Shown: piece after piece, positions 44,188 to 52,170 of the stretch
How the letters are laid out: every line of letters starts with the position of its first letter
How positions within the stretch are numbered: position 1 is the stretch's first letter
NCBI GenBank assembly: GCA_001898145.1
Contig: MKSR01000040.1
Location: 248,001 to 312,000, forward strand
Direction of reading: 5' to 3'
DNA: 64,000 nucleotides
Source: Dyadobacter sp. 50-39
GTDB lineage: Bacteria > Bacteroidota > Bacteroidia > Cytophagales > Spirosomataceae
Made by a program: the position numbers and the translations under genes
The notes under the pieces: generated by a model
What the model was told of the DNA's origin: nothing
Database searches by the model: none
The model's input: the letters and a program-made list of their open reading frames with translations, nothing else

Positions 44188-45109
44188 GACTGCTGATCAA
44201 GGTTAAAGAGTTTTTCCGTTTTTGAAGCTGGTATCCCCTGTTTACCAGGAAAACCCCTCCCAGCGTCACCGCGAATGCGAGGGATGTGAGCCAGGTGATC
44301 TTTTCATCCAATATCAAAAAACCTAACACCAGCGCTACCAGCGGATTAATGTACGCATAAATCGACACCAATCCGGCTGGCAACCTGGACATGGCAAACA
44401 GATACGAAGCATAGGCAAGGATGGAACCAAAGAAGATCAGGTACAGCAATGCGAAGATCGATTGCGGCTGCATGACGGGCAAATTGGTCCAGTCTTCATT
44501 AAAAGCGCTCAGCACGAAAAGGCCTATCCCACCGGCCATCATCTGGACTGCCGCGTTGAAAAAAGAATCTGTTCTGCCCGGAAAGCTTTTGGTATACAAC
44601 CCTCCCAGGCACCACGATACGCAGGAAGCTAATGTCACGCAGATACTCACGAACGAGTTCCGGTCGGCCAGGTATTCCAGGTTATCCCGGAAAACGAGCA
44701 TTACTCCCGCAAGCCCCATCATCATACCCGAGGCGACATGCACATTGACCCGCTCCTCCTTTCTCGCGAAAATGTTGATCATAATGGTGAAAAGCGGCAC
44801 GGTGGCATACAGCAGCGCCGCCAGGCCGCTTGGGATAAACTGTACACACCAGCCGACGAGCCCGGTACCGAAAGTAATCATGCACCAGCCGGGTACGAGC
44901 TGTATGCCAACATCAGCCAAAGTCCAGGGAAAGGATCTTTTTTTGAGAATGAGAAAAATGAGCAGCAACGCGCCGGCGACCACATTTCTGAAACCCATAA
45001 AAAATAGCGCGGGAAATCCCGACACGCCGATGCGTGCCGCCAGGTAGGTGGTTCCCCAAAAGAAACACACCATTAATAATGCTAAATAAGCGGTAAGATT
45101 GCTTTTCAT
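44180..45109 (-). CDS. EamA-family (DMT) transporter
   Basis: 309 aa, ten predicted TM in two EamA repeats (first starting LTAYLALLMVCFFWGTTYLA; second around VSICVTLASCVSWCLGGLYT). Probably an amino-acid or metabolite exporter. It faces the MocR-type regulator at 45213 across a 103-bp gap with direct repeats, so control by that regulator is likely. Confidence 0.88.
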   Translation of the reverse strand: MKSNLTAYLALLMVCFFWGTTYLAARIGVSGFPALFFMGFRNVVAGALLLIFLILKKRSFPWTLADVGIQLVPGWCMITFGTGLVGWCVQFIPSGLAALLYATVPLFTIMINIFARKEERVNVHVASGMMMGLAGVMLVFRDNLEYLADRNSFVSICVTLASCVSWCLGGLYTKSFPGRTDSFFNAAVQMMAGGIGLFVLSAFNEDWTNLPVMQPQSIFALLYLIFFGSILAYASYLFAMSRLPAGLVSIYAYINPLVALVLGFLILDEKITWLTSLAFAVTLGGVFLVNRGYQLQKRKNSLTLISSHE

Positions 45110-45156
45110 TGCCGTTTTAAAAGGAACGGTACAAAATTCCCGCCATAAAATTTAGT

Positions 45157-45196
45157 AAAACAGATTCAGTTTTGTTAATTTGAGGCATAACAGATT
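45157..45196. promoter_or_regulatory. Direct repeats in the EamA/MocR divergent promoter
   Basis: ACAGATT occurs at 45160-45166 and 45190-45196, exactly 30 bp apart (about three helical turns). The first copy is inside AAAAC-AGATTCA-GTTTT. Direct repeats with such spacing suit a MocR-type dimer. Confidence 0.45.
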
Positions 45197-45212
45197 TATT
45201 TCCTCCAACAAC

Positions 45213-46646
45213 ATGGTAGAATCGCCCATTGATTTTCTCTACGCGCAAATTGCCGACCGGCTGGCGGCACAGATTGAAAAGGGGATTTTGAAAGCCGGCG
45301 ACAAACTGATTTCGCTGCGTGCATTGAGCAAGGAACAGGGAATCAGCCTCAGCACCGCTTTCAAGGCGTATGTGGAGCTGGAAAATAAGGGGATTATCGA
45401 AGCCCGGCCCAAATCGGGTTATTTTGTTCGCTTCTCGCCGCTTAATGCGCCCGAAAGGCTCAATGCCGTGCCGCCGAGCCCGCTGATTGAAAAGGCAAAT
45501 GTGGATGAAATGATCCGGACCGTGTACAAAACGATGACACATGACCGTGTAATCCGCCTGTCGGTGGCCGCTCCATCCGCCGAGCTCATCCCGGAAGCGA
45601 AACTGAACAAAGCGATGCTGGAAGCGCTTCGGAAAAGCCCGCACAGCTGTACCCAATATGAGGAAGTGCAGGGGAACGCTGCATTACGGAAACAGATTGC
45701 TAAATATGCATTCAACTGGAAAGGCAATGTAAGCGCCGACGAGGTGATTACCACCCAGGGGTGCATGGAGGCATTGATTTTTTGCCTGAAAGCCGTCACC
45801 GAGCCCGGCGACACCGTCGCGATCGAAAACCCGATCTACTTCGGAATTTTCAACATCATGAAGAGCCTGGGCCTGAAAACGCTCGAAATCCCCTGCCATC
45901 CCGACGAAGGGGCCGACCTCGAATACCTGGAAAAGGCAATGGAAACCATCCCGGTCAAGGCGGTGCTGTTCGTACCCAATTTTTCCAACCCCACGGGTGC
46001 GCTCATGCCGGATCACCGGAAAAAACAGCTGGTTGAAATGCTTGGCCGGAAAGAGATTCCGCTGATCGAAGACGATATTTACGGAGAAATGTATTTTGGC
46101 AAAACCAGGCCCGGTACCTGCAAAAGCTATGACAAAAAGGGCCTGGTAATGCTGTGCGGGTCGGTTTCGAAAACGCTGGCGCCGGGTTACCGCGTGGGTT
46201 GGTGCTTGCCCGGAAAGTTTAAGGATAAGGTGCTGAGTCACAAGATCACGCACACAGTGTCTTCTGCTACGCCTACCCAGGCCGCTGTGGCCCTTTTCTT
46301 TGAAACAGGTCGGTATGATCTGCATATGCGGCATTTGCGCAAATCCCTGCACACGCAATGCCTTCGTTACGTGCAGGCCATCAGCGACTACTTCCCGGCA
46401 GACACCCGGCTCGTCCGGCCGCAGGGCGGCTATGTGCTGTGGATCGAATTGGACAAGCGCATCAATGCCTTCGAATTGTTTGAGAGTGCCATTCAGGAAA
46501 GTATCAGCATCGCGCCCGGCCAGATTTTCAGCACCGATGCGCGATTCAGCAACTATATCCGCATCAGCTTCGGCGCCCCGTATAACGCGTCGATCGACGC
46601 CGGATTAAAAAAACTGGGAGAATTGATCGGGAAGCAGTGCTTGTAG
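45213..46646 (+). CDS. MocR-type GntR-HTH/aminotransferase regulator
   Basis: 477 aa. The N-terminal winged HTH (FLYAQIADRLAAQIEKGILK, SLRALSKEQGISLSTAFKAY) is fused to a class I aminotransferase domain with the PLP lysine in LCGSVSKTLAPGYRVGW and VLFVPNFSNPTGALM. Members use PLP as cofactor or signal and usually control transport or vitamin B6 genes. The start at 45213 is preferred because the longer frame runs through the operator. Divergent from an EamA exporter. Confidence 0.92.
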   Translation: MVESPIDFLYAQIADRLAAQIEKGILKAGDKLISLRALSKEQGISLSTAFKAYVELENKGIIEARPKSGYFVRFSPLNAPERLNAVPPSPLIEKANVDEMIRTVYKTMTHDRVIRLSVAAPSAELIPEAKLNKAMLEALRKSPHSCTQYEEVQGNAALRKQIAKYAFNWKGNVSADEVITTQGCMEALIFCLKAVTEPGDTVAIENPIYFGIFNIMKSLGLKTLEIPCHPDEGADLEYLEKAMETIPVKAVLFVPNFSNPTGALMPDHRKKQLVEMLGRKEIPLIEDDIYGEMYFGKTRPGTCKSYDKKGLVMLCGSVSKTLAPGYRVGWCLPGKFKDKVLSHKITHTVSSATPTQAAVALFFETGRYDLHMRHLRKSLHTQCLRYVQAISDYFPADTRLVRPQGGYVLWIELDKRINAFELFESAIQESISIAPGQIFSTDARFSNYIRISFGAPYNASIDAGLKKLGELIGKQCL

Positions 46647-46650
46647 AGAG

Positions 46651-46971
46651 CTATGCAAACATTTTCCTCAGCAAACTCAGTACTTGCTGCGCCGTTGCTG
46701 AATCCAACTGCCCTACCCGCCTTGTCAACCTGATCTTGTCGATGGACCGCAGTTGATCTAGTACAATTTGCCCTTCTTTACCCTCAACCACGCAATCGAC
46801 TCGTGTAGGATACTTACGAATTGTGGAAGTGAGGGGCGCTATAATGACTGTCCTGAGATGGTCATTCATCTCGTCCGGCGAAATTATCAGGCAAGGCCTG
46901 GTCTTCTGGATTTCGATGCCCAAAGTGGAGTCCAGCGATGCAAAGTAGATATCGAATCTTTTTACTACCAT
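46651..46971 (-). CDS. mazF: MazF/PemK-type endoribonuclease toxin
   Basis: 106 aa. VVKRFDIYFASLDSTLGIEI, QKTRPCLIISPDEMN and VIIAPLTSTIRKYPTRV are the PemK/MazF SH3-like barrel with the catalytic Arg and Thr/Ser; GQIVLDQLRSIDKIRL is the conserved C-terminal segment. It cleaves mRNA at short sequences when free of antitoxin. Its start overlaps the antitoxin end by 7 nt; an alternative ATG at 46977 would overlap by 13. Confidence 0.92.
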   Translation of the reverse strand: MVVKRFDIYFASLDSTLGIEIQKTRPCLIISPDEMNDHLRTVIIAPLTSTIRKYPTRVDCVVEGKEGQIVLDQLRSIDKIRLTRRVGQLDSATAQQVLSLLRKMFA

Positions 46972-47225
46972 GTCCATTCCGAATCGTCAAATGCGTTCGG
47001 CACGTCCTCCATCAGGTTTTCTTCATCGATGCCCGCTGCTTCTTTATTGGCTAGACTAAACTGTTCAGCCCATCCCTGACGAGGATTTGAATTGGCGGGA
47101 AAAATGACGATCGCATTGCCTTTCACCTCGACATTGACCAATTCATCAATCTCGACCTGGTCCAGCATGCTTTTGGAAAGTAAAATTCCCTGGGAATTTC
47201 CGATCCGGCGAATCTTGGTTAGCAT
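46965..47225 (-). CDS. mazE: MazE/AbrB-type antitoxin
   Basis: 86 aa. The N-terminal SpoVT/AbrB swapped-hairpin domain is clear (TKIRRIGNSQGILLSKSMLD, then IDELVNVEVKGNAIVIF). The acidic C-terminal tail (EENLMEDVPNAFDDSEWTW) should wrap around the toxin. A promoter with an embedded palindrome is directly upstream, consistent with autorepression. Confidence 0.9.
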   Translation of the reverse strand: MLTKIRRIGNSQGILLSKSMLDQVEIDELVNVEVKGNAIVIFPANSNPRQGWAEQFSLANKEAAGIDEENLMEDVPNAFDDSEWTW

Positions 47226-47229
47226 AGTA

Positions 47230-47260
47230 CAAAGTTATAATTTGTTATAACATCTCAAAA
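47230..47260 (-). promoter_or_regulatory. mazEF promoter with internal palindrome
   Basis: On the minus strand TTTTG (47260-47256), 18-nt spacer, TAACTTTG (47237-47230): a near-ideal Bacteroidota promoter. Inside it is the perfect palindrome GTTATAA-TTTG-TTATAAC (47234-47251), a probable MazE binding site, five nt before the mazE start region. Confidence 0.7.
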
Positions 47261-47311
47261 TTTCCAATTGTTCCAATGTACAAGTGGCTGATCAATAGGC
47301 TGGAAACAATC

Positions 47312-47324
47312 GCAACAATATTGC
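47312..47324. promoter_or_regulatory. Possible metal-regulator site upstream of the P-type ATPase
   Basis: GCAACAATATTGC is a short inverted repeat (GCAA-5 nt-TTGC) about 50 nt before a candidate -7 element. Position suits an operator for the metal pump; the regulator is not in the window. Confidence 0.3.
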
Positions 47325-47373
47325 AATTACCTGATTTTCAGCACCTGTAACCCTGTTGCATGGCTTTGCTGCC

Positions 47374-47381
47374 TACATTTG
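47374..47381 (+). promoter_or_regulatory. Candidate -7 element of the P-type ATPase gene
   Basis: TACATTTG matches TAnnTTTG. A transcript would begin near 47388, after the longest in-frame start (47360), which supports the ATG at 47441. Confidence 0.45.
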
Positions 47382-47440
47382 TAATGATCCTGCGGCTCAT
47401 TGGCAGCCTGCGCGGATGTTTGGAATTTGAAGCTTATATA

Positions 47441-49429
47441 ATGAAACCTGACGAAAATACCACTCACGTTCACGACGAATGCTGCGCATCCAAATCGGAT
47501 GTGCACGATAAGCAACACAATCATAGCCACGACCACGATCACGACCATGGCGATCATAGCCATGACTCCGGCGGCGATGCCGCCATTCTTCAAAGTCGAT
47601 GGATGCTTTGGTTGAGCCTGGGCATCCTGGCGGTGTTTCTCGTGCTGACATACGTTGTAAAAATTGAAATTCCGCGTGCGATCGAAATCGGCATGATGCT
47701 GGTCGCTTACCTGCTGGCAGGAAATAAAACCGTAGCACTCGCATTCAGGAAAGCAGGCCGCGGCGATTTTTTCAATGAATTTACATTAATGACCATCGCT
47801 ACGTTCGGCGCGTTCTATATTGGCGAGTTCAGCGAAGGCGTTGCCGTGATGATCTTTTATGAAATCGGAGAGCTCTTTCAGGACATTGCCGTGAGTCGTT
47901 CCAAACGATCCATCAAGGCGCTGCTCGACATCCGCCCCGATACCGTAACCGTTTTACGCGACGACAAGCCGGTACAAATGGCTCCCGAGGCCGTTGAATT
48001 GGGTGAAAAAATCCTGGTTAAAGCAGGTGAAAAGGTAGCATTAGACGGCGAAATGGGCTCCTTATCAGGCACTTTCAACACCGCAGCACTCACCGGCGAA
48101 CCGAAGCCCCAGACAATCGCGAAAGGCGGGAAAGTACTTGCCGGCATGATCGCGATCGAAAAATCGGTCGAAATCGAGGTAAAGGCGCTTTTTAAAGACT
48201 CCAAACTTTCGCGCATACTGGAAATGGTGCAAGAGGCCAGTGCCCGGAAGGCGCCTACCCAACTGCTCATCAGCCGCCTCGCACGCATCTACACGCCCGC
48301 GGTATTTCTGCTGGCATTGCTCATCATCGTCGTGCCGGCACTTTTTACCGCCGAGTACAATTTTGACCAATGGCTCTACCGCGGTATGGTTTTCCTCGTC
48401 ATCGCATGCCCCTGCGCACTGACGATCTCGATTCCGCTGGGCTATTTCGGCGGCATTGGTCTCGCTTCAAGAAATGGTATCCTGGTGAAAGGCGCTAATT
48501 TCCTGGATGTACTCACAAAAATCGACACGCTGGTTTCCGACAAGACGGGTACGCTTACAAAAGGTGTTTTTAAAGTGCAGAAAGTGGAAACGCAAATGGA
48601 AAAAGCCGATTTCATCCGAATAGCAGCCTCGCTGGAAAGCTATTCGACGCACCCGGTCGCCAGAGCGGTTGTGGATTCGGCGACTGGAACTCCACTGACG
48701 AAACCAACCCAGGTGGAAGAGATCGCCGGACATGGCCTGAAAGGGAATGTCGATGGACATGCCGTCCTGGCGGGAAATACCAAACTGCTGGAAAAACATT
48801 CGATCAGTTATCCTTCCGACCTTCATGCATTGGTAGAAACCATCGTCGTGGTGGCGATCGATGGTCAGTATGCGGGCCACTTCCTCATAGCCGACGAAAT
48901 CAAGGAAGATGCCGAGGCCGCTGTCGCGGAGTTGAAAAGCCTGGGTATTTCGACCATCATGCTGTCGGGCGACAAGGAAGCGGTGGTTGCAAAGGTAGCC
49001 GCAGAGCTCGGTATCACCCGGAGTTACGGCGGATTGCTTCCCGAAGACAAAGTCAGGATCGTGCAGGAGCTGAAAGATCAGGGAAAACGCATCGCATTCG
49101 CGGGCGACGGCGTGAACGACGCCCCCGTGATCGCCCTTGCCGACGCGGGTATCGCGATGGGCGCACTCGGCTCAGATGCGACAATCGAAACCGCGGATAT
49201 CGTGATCCAGAATGACCAGCCGTCGCGCATTGCTGCGGCAGTACGGATCGGGAAAGTGACCAAAACCGTTGTTTATCAGAACATTTCCCTTGCTATGGCG
49301 GTTAAAATCGCCGTGATGGCGTTGGGTGCTGGTGGTGTTGCTACACTTTGGGAAGCCGTTTTCGCTGATGTCGGCGTTGCGTTGCTTGCGATTTTGAATG
49401 CATACCGTATTCAGGGAAAGAAAATTTAG
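47441..49429 (+). CDS. Zn/Cd/Co-type P1B ATPase with His-rich N-terminus
   Basis: 662 aa heavy-metal export ATPase. TM6 carries CPC (residues 323-325), the phosphorylated Asp is D367 in SDKTGTLTKG, and the hinge is GDGVNDAPVIALADAG; HP locus appears as STHPVARAV. In place of a ferredoxin-type metal domain the N-terminus has about 40 residues rich in His and Asp (NHSHDHDHDHGDHSHD) plus a CC pair, which should bind zinc-type divalent ions. ZntA-like cadmium/zinc efflux is the most probable role. Start chosen from the -7 position; the 27-residue upstream extension is not family-like. Confidence 0.92.
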   Translation: MKPDENTTHVHDECCASKSDVHDKQHNHSHDHDHDHGDHSHDSGGDAAILQSRWMLWLSLGILAVFLVLTYVVKIEIPRAIEIGMMLVAYLLAGNKTVALAFRKAGRGDFFNEFTLMTIATFGAFYIGEFSEGVAVMIFYEIGELFQDIAVSRSKRSIKALLDIRPDTVTVLRDDKPVQMAPEAVELGEKILVKAGEKVALDGEMGSLSGTFNTAALTGEPKPQTIAKGGKVLAGMIAIEKSVEIEVKALFKDSKLSRILEMVQEASARKAPTQLLISRLARIYTPAVFLLALLIIVVPALFTAEYNFDQWLYRGMVFLVIACPCALTISIPLGYFGGIGLASRNGILVKGANFLDVLTKIDTLVSDKTGTLTKGVFKVQKVETQMEKADFIRIAASLESYSTHPVARAVVDSATGTPLTKPTQVEEIAGHGLKGNVDGHAVLAGNTKLLEKHSISYPSDLHALVETIVVVAIDGQYAGHFLIADEIKEDAEAAVAELKSLGISTIMLSGDKEAVVAKVAAELGITRSYGGLLPEDKVRIVQELKDQGKRIAFAGDGVNDAPVIALADAGIAMGALGSDATIETADIVIQNDQPSRIAAAVRIGKVTKTVVYQNISLAMAVKIAVMALGAGGVATLWEAVFADVGVALLAILNAYRIQGKKI

Positions 49430-49453
49430 TCACTCAGCATTATTGTAAACCCC

Positions 49454-50023
49454 ATGGGAAAGCAACTCGATCATATCACACCGGAACTGGAATCCTTTAT
49501 CAGCAAGCAAAAGATTTTCTTCGTCGCTACGGCGGCAGCGACGGGCACGGTGAACCTTTCACCGAAGGGAATGGATTCTTTCCGCATTCTTGGTCCAAAC
49601 CGCGTGATGTGGCTCAACGTAACCGGCAGCGGCAATGAAACGGCCGCCCATCTGCTGCTGAATGACCGCATTACCGTCATGTTTTGCGCATTTGAGGGCA
49701 AGCCACTTATTCTCAGATTGTACGGACACGGCAAAGCTTACCATCCGGCGGATTCCGAATGGCAGGAATATTACCCGCTCTTCCCTACGCTGGAAGGCGC
49801 CCGGCAGCTCATCGACATCCGTGTAGATCTGGTCCAGACCTCCTGCGGTATGGCTGTACCCTTCATGGACTACAACCGCGAACGGGAAGAGCTAAACGCA
49901 TGGGCGCGTAAGCAAGGTCCTGATGGCATTCAGGATTACTGGGCAAGAAAGAACATGGCCAGCATCGATGGCTTCGACACGGGTATCTTCGCCTCGACCT
50001 CCATAGGCGGGCATCAGCAATGA
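49454..50023 (+). CDS. Pyridoxamine 5'-phosphate oxidase-family protein
   Basis: 189 aa split-barrel flavin fold. It opens with ESFISKQKIFFVATAAATGT and VNLSPKGMDSFRIL, typical for the PNPOx-like putative FMN-dependent enzymes, and has VMWLNVTGSGNETAAHL in the cofactor region. Likely a flavin reductase-type enzyme, not a true PNP oxidase. It follows the P-type ATPase gene with a 24-nt gap and may be in its transcript. Confidence 0.85.
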   Translation: MGKQLDHITPELESFISKQKIFFVATAAATGTVNLSPKGMDSFRILGPNRVMWLNVTGSGNETAAHLLLNDRITVMFCAFEGKPLILRLYGHGKAYHPADSEWQEYYPLFPTLEGARQLIDIRVDLVQTSCGMAVPFMDYNREREELNAWARKQGPDGIQDYWARKNMASIDGFDTGIFASTSIGGHQQ

Positions 50024-50192
50024 CGCAGCAGGTACAACAATTCTGAACCCGCTGCGCATTCTTACAAAGGCTTTCCCGCACAATCGGAGGACCGAATGCG
50101 TAAAACCAATCCGCATTTTCCGTATATACACCTTTCGTACCAGCCTCTTGGAGAAGCCGTTTAAAAAGTGAAAATCACCGGAAAATAATTGT

Positions 50193-50471
50193 TCAAACGA
50201 TTGGAACGGGAGTAATGCCTGCCACCTTTTCCAGGGCGATGGTAACCCTCTCGATGCGGTCAACGTTGCCGCGGCTGCTGTCTGAAACTGCCTGTGCTAC
50301 TGAGGTTAAGTAGTCCCCACCAAGCTTGGTGTTGAAAAAGGGGTCGTTCGCAGCGAGTACTCCCCGCCAGCCTTTGCCCACAATATTTCTGGACCTAACA
50401 AACCTGATCAGCAGGCGTTCTTTGATGGATAAGCCGCCGTATTCGGCGACTCGGGCGTGTAAGTCGTTCAT
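50193..50471 (-). CDS. Small protein of unknown function
   Basis: 92 aa. Starts MNDLHARVAEYGGLSIKERL, then RGVLAANDPFFNTKLGGDYLTSVAQAVSDSS and VDRIERVTIALEKVAGI. Mixed alpha-helical, soluble, no recognised motif. ATG at 50471 is preferred to a TTG at 50474. It is divergent from the XRE regulator at 50596 and shares a promoter region with two inverted repeats, so the XRE protein may regulate it. Confidence 0.55.
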   Translation of the reverse strand: MNDLHARVAEYGGLSIKERLLIRFVRSRNIVGKGWRGVLAANDPFFNTKLGGDYLTSVAQAVSDSSRGNVDRIERVTIALEKVAGITPVPIV

Positions 50472-50519
50472 CAAAATGTAGGTGTGTAATAAAAAGTTGT
50501 AATTTGCGCTTTACTAAAA

Positions 50520-50548
50520 GCGTCAAAAGACGCCTATACAAAAGTATA
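50520..50548. promoter_or_regulatory. Two adjacent inverted repeats with AAAA spacers
   Basis: GCGTC-AAAA-GACGC (50520-50533) and TATAC-AAAA-GTATA (50535-50548), each with perfect 5-bp arms and the same AAAA centre, one base apart. They lie between the 50471 and 50596 starts and are likely operators for the XRE regulator. Confidence 0.6.
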
Positions 50549-50595
50549 GAATATCTAAACAATAGTCAAGTATTTTTATATTAAACCTGCAACTA

Positions 50596-50964
50596 ATGTC
50601 AATTGTTGGCGAAAGAATAAAGAAATACCGCGAAATAAAGGGCTGGAACCAACATAAGCTGGCCAAAGCTTTGAAAAAATCCGGGAAGGCAGTGATATCC
50701 AACTGGGAAACCGGCAGGAATGACCCGTCGCTCGCCGAGCTTCGGATGATGGCCGAAATATTCAGTACCACAGTAGCCCAGCTGGTCGGCGAAGTACCCA
50801 TGTTCGAAGAACCGCGCGAGCAATATATCATGATCAGGAAGGACGACCTGATCGACCTTCAGCGCAAGGCACTCGAACTGGAAGCCGAACGGATCACTAC
50901 CCTTAAAGAACAACTCCTAATTGTGCAGAAACCGGAAGAATCCGGCGAGTCGCCCGCATCATAA
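50596..50964 (+). CDS. XRE-family HTH regulator
   Basis: 122 aa. The N-terminal HTH (ERIKKYREIKGWNQHKLAKA, SGKAVISNWETGRNDPSLAE) is Cro/CI type. The C-terminal half is a predicted helix or short coiled coil (LIDLQRKALELEAERITTLK), probably for dimerisation. Its stop overlaps the end of the convergent MFS gene by six bases. Confidence 0.88.
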   Translation: MSIVGERIKKYREIKGWNQHKLAKALKKSGKAVISNWETGRNDPSLAELRMMAEIFSTTVAQLVGEVPMFEEPREQYIMIRKDDLIDLQRKALELEAERITTLKEQLLIVQKPEESGESPAS

Positions 50965-52170
50965 TGCGAGGTCACGCTGAAACAAAGACCGGAAACCCCA
51001 TGCACAGAAACCGCTGATCACGATCAGCAGGATCCATAAAGAACTGTATCCCCAATGTCCGGCCACGTATGCGCCCAGCACCGGACCGATAATCTGCGCC
51101 ACAGCCTGTGACACCGAGTAAGCAGCCGAGTACTTGCCCCGGTTCAGGTCGCTGGCCCGGTTCATCACAAAGGTGCTCAGGTAAGGAAATGCCAGCATCT
51201 CTCCGGTAGTGAAGAGCACCACCGTCGCGATTGCCAGCACTGCTGGTAAAACGTTGGGTACTATAAGTGCCAGGAATGCCATTGCTGAGAAAACCGGCCC
51301 CGAAACCATGTAAAAGTAATCGGGTTTCCGATTGGCCAGGTTTTGAACGAGTACCATTTCGAACAAGGCGATAATCAGTCCATTCATGCCCAGCATTATC
51401 CCGATGGTGGATTCTCCGATGTCCATCTCCTCTTTCCAGTACACCGGCACCAGCCTGAACAGCATGACGAAACACAGCATATATAAGGTAACCATCACAA
51501 GAAAACGCACAAAAAACGCATCCTTCCACGGCGAGGCGGTACTGATTTCGGCTTCCACCGGAAAGTCGTTCTTCGTAACACGCTTTCTTTTAGGCAACAA
51601 CAAAACGATGAGCACTCCTGCCAGCACATATACTACACCGTCAACCCAGAACAGCAGGTGATAGTTGATGGCCGCGAGCACTCCTCCCACACCGGTACCA
51701 AACCCGAAGCCGATGTTCGTAGCGAACCGGTTGAGCGCATACGAGCGTAACAGGTTTTCAGGTGTGGAATAAGCCGCGATGGCCGTTTGATTGGCCGGTT
51801 TGAAGGCTTCCACAAAAAAGCTAAGGACGACAATCAGCCCGCACAGCAGTGTAAAGTTATCCGTAAGGCTGAACAACAGGAAAAACACACCGCTTAACAC
51901 AAGGCTGCCGATCTGCACGGGCTGAAATCCAAGCTTGTCGGTGAGGTATCCGCCAGCCATAGCACCCAGCACCGACCCCACTCCGAAAAGTGTGATGATC
52001 AGCCCGGCGTCCTCGATGCTTCGGTGTAAGCTTTGGGTCATGTACATACTCATGAAAGGTACGGCCATATACCCGCAGCGGTTCACTAAAATCACAAGGC
52101 TTAGCAACCAGGTTTCCCGGCTAAGGCCGGTAAAAGAAGTCCTGTAAGCATCGATAACTTTCCTGATCAT
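50959..52170 (-). CDS. MFS transporter coupled to a MocR gene
   Basis: 403 aa, about 12 TM. The A-motif-like loop is GGYLTDKLGFQPVQIGSL; C-terminal helices end QIIGPVLGAYVAGHWGYSS. Substrate unknown. Its ATG overlaps the stop of the upstream MocR-type regulator (ATGA at 52167), so it is the second gene in that operon. Confidence 0.88.
   Translation of the reverse strand: MIRKVIDAYRTSFTGLSRETWLLSLVILVNRCGYMAVPFMSMYMTQSLHRSIEDAGLIITLFGVGSVLGAMAGGYLTDKLGFQPVQIGSLVLSGVFFLLFSLTDNFTLLCGLIVVLSFFVEAFKPANQTAIAAYSTPENLLRSYALNRFATNIGFGFGTGVGGVLAAINYHLLFWVDGVVYVLAGVLIVLLLPKRKRVTKNDFPVEAEISTASPWKDAFFVRFLVMVTLYMLCFVMLFRLVPVYWKEEMDIGESTIGIMLGMNGLIIALFEMVLVQNLANRKPDYFYMVSGPVFSAMAFLALIVPNVLPAVLAIATVVLFTTGEMLAFPYLSTFVMNRASDLNRGKYSAAYSVSQAVAQIIGPVLGAYVAGHWGYSSLWILLIVISGFCAWGFRSLFQRDLAL

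Noticed and set aside
47234-47251. Zur-box (GTTATnnnATAAC-like) for the metal pump
   Set aside because: The palindrome is centred in the mazEF promoter on the minus strand and about 125 nt from the pump promoter, so a MazE site is more likely.
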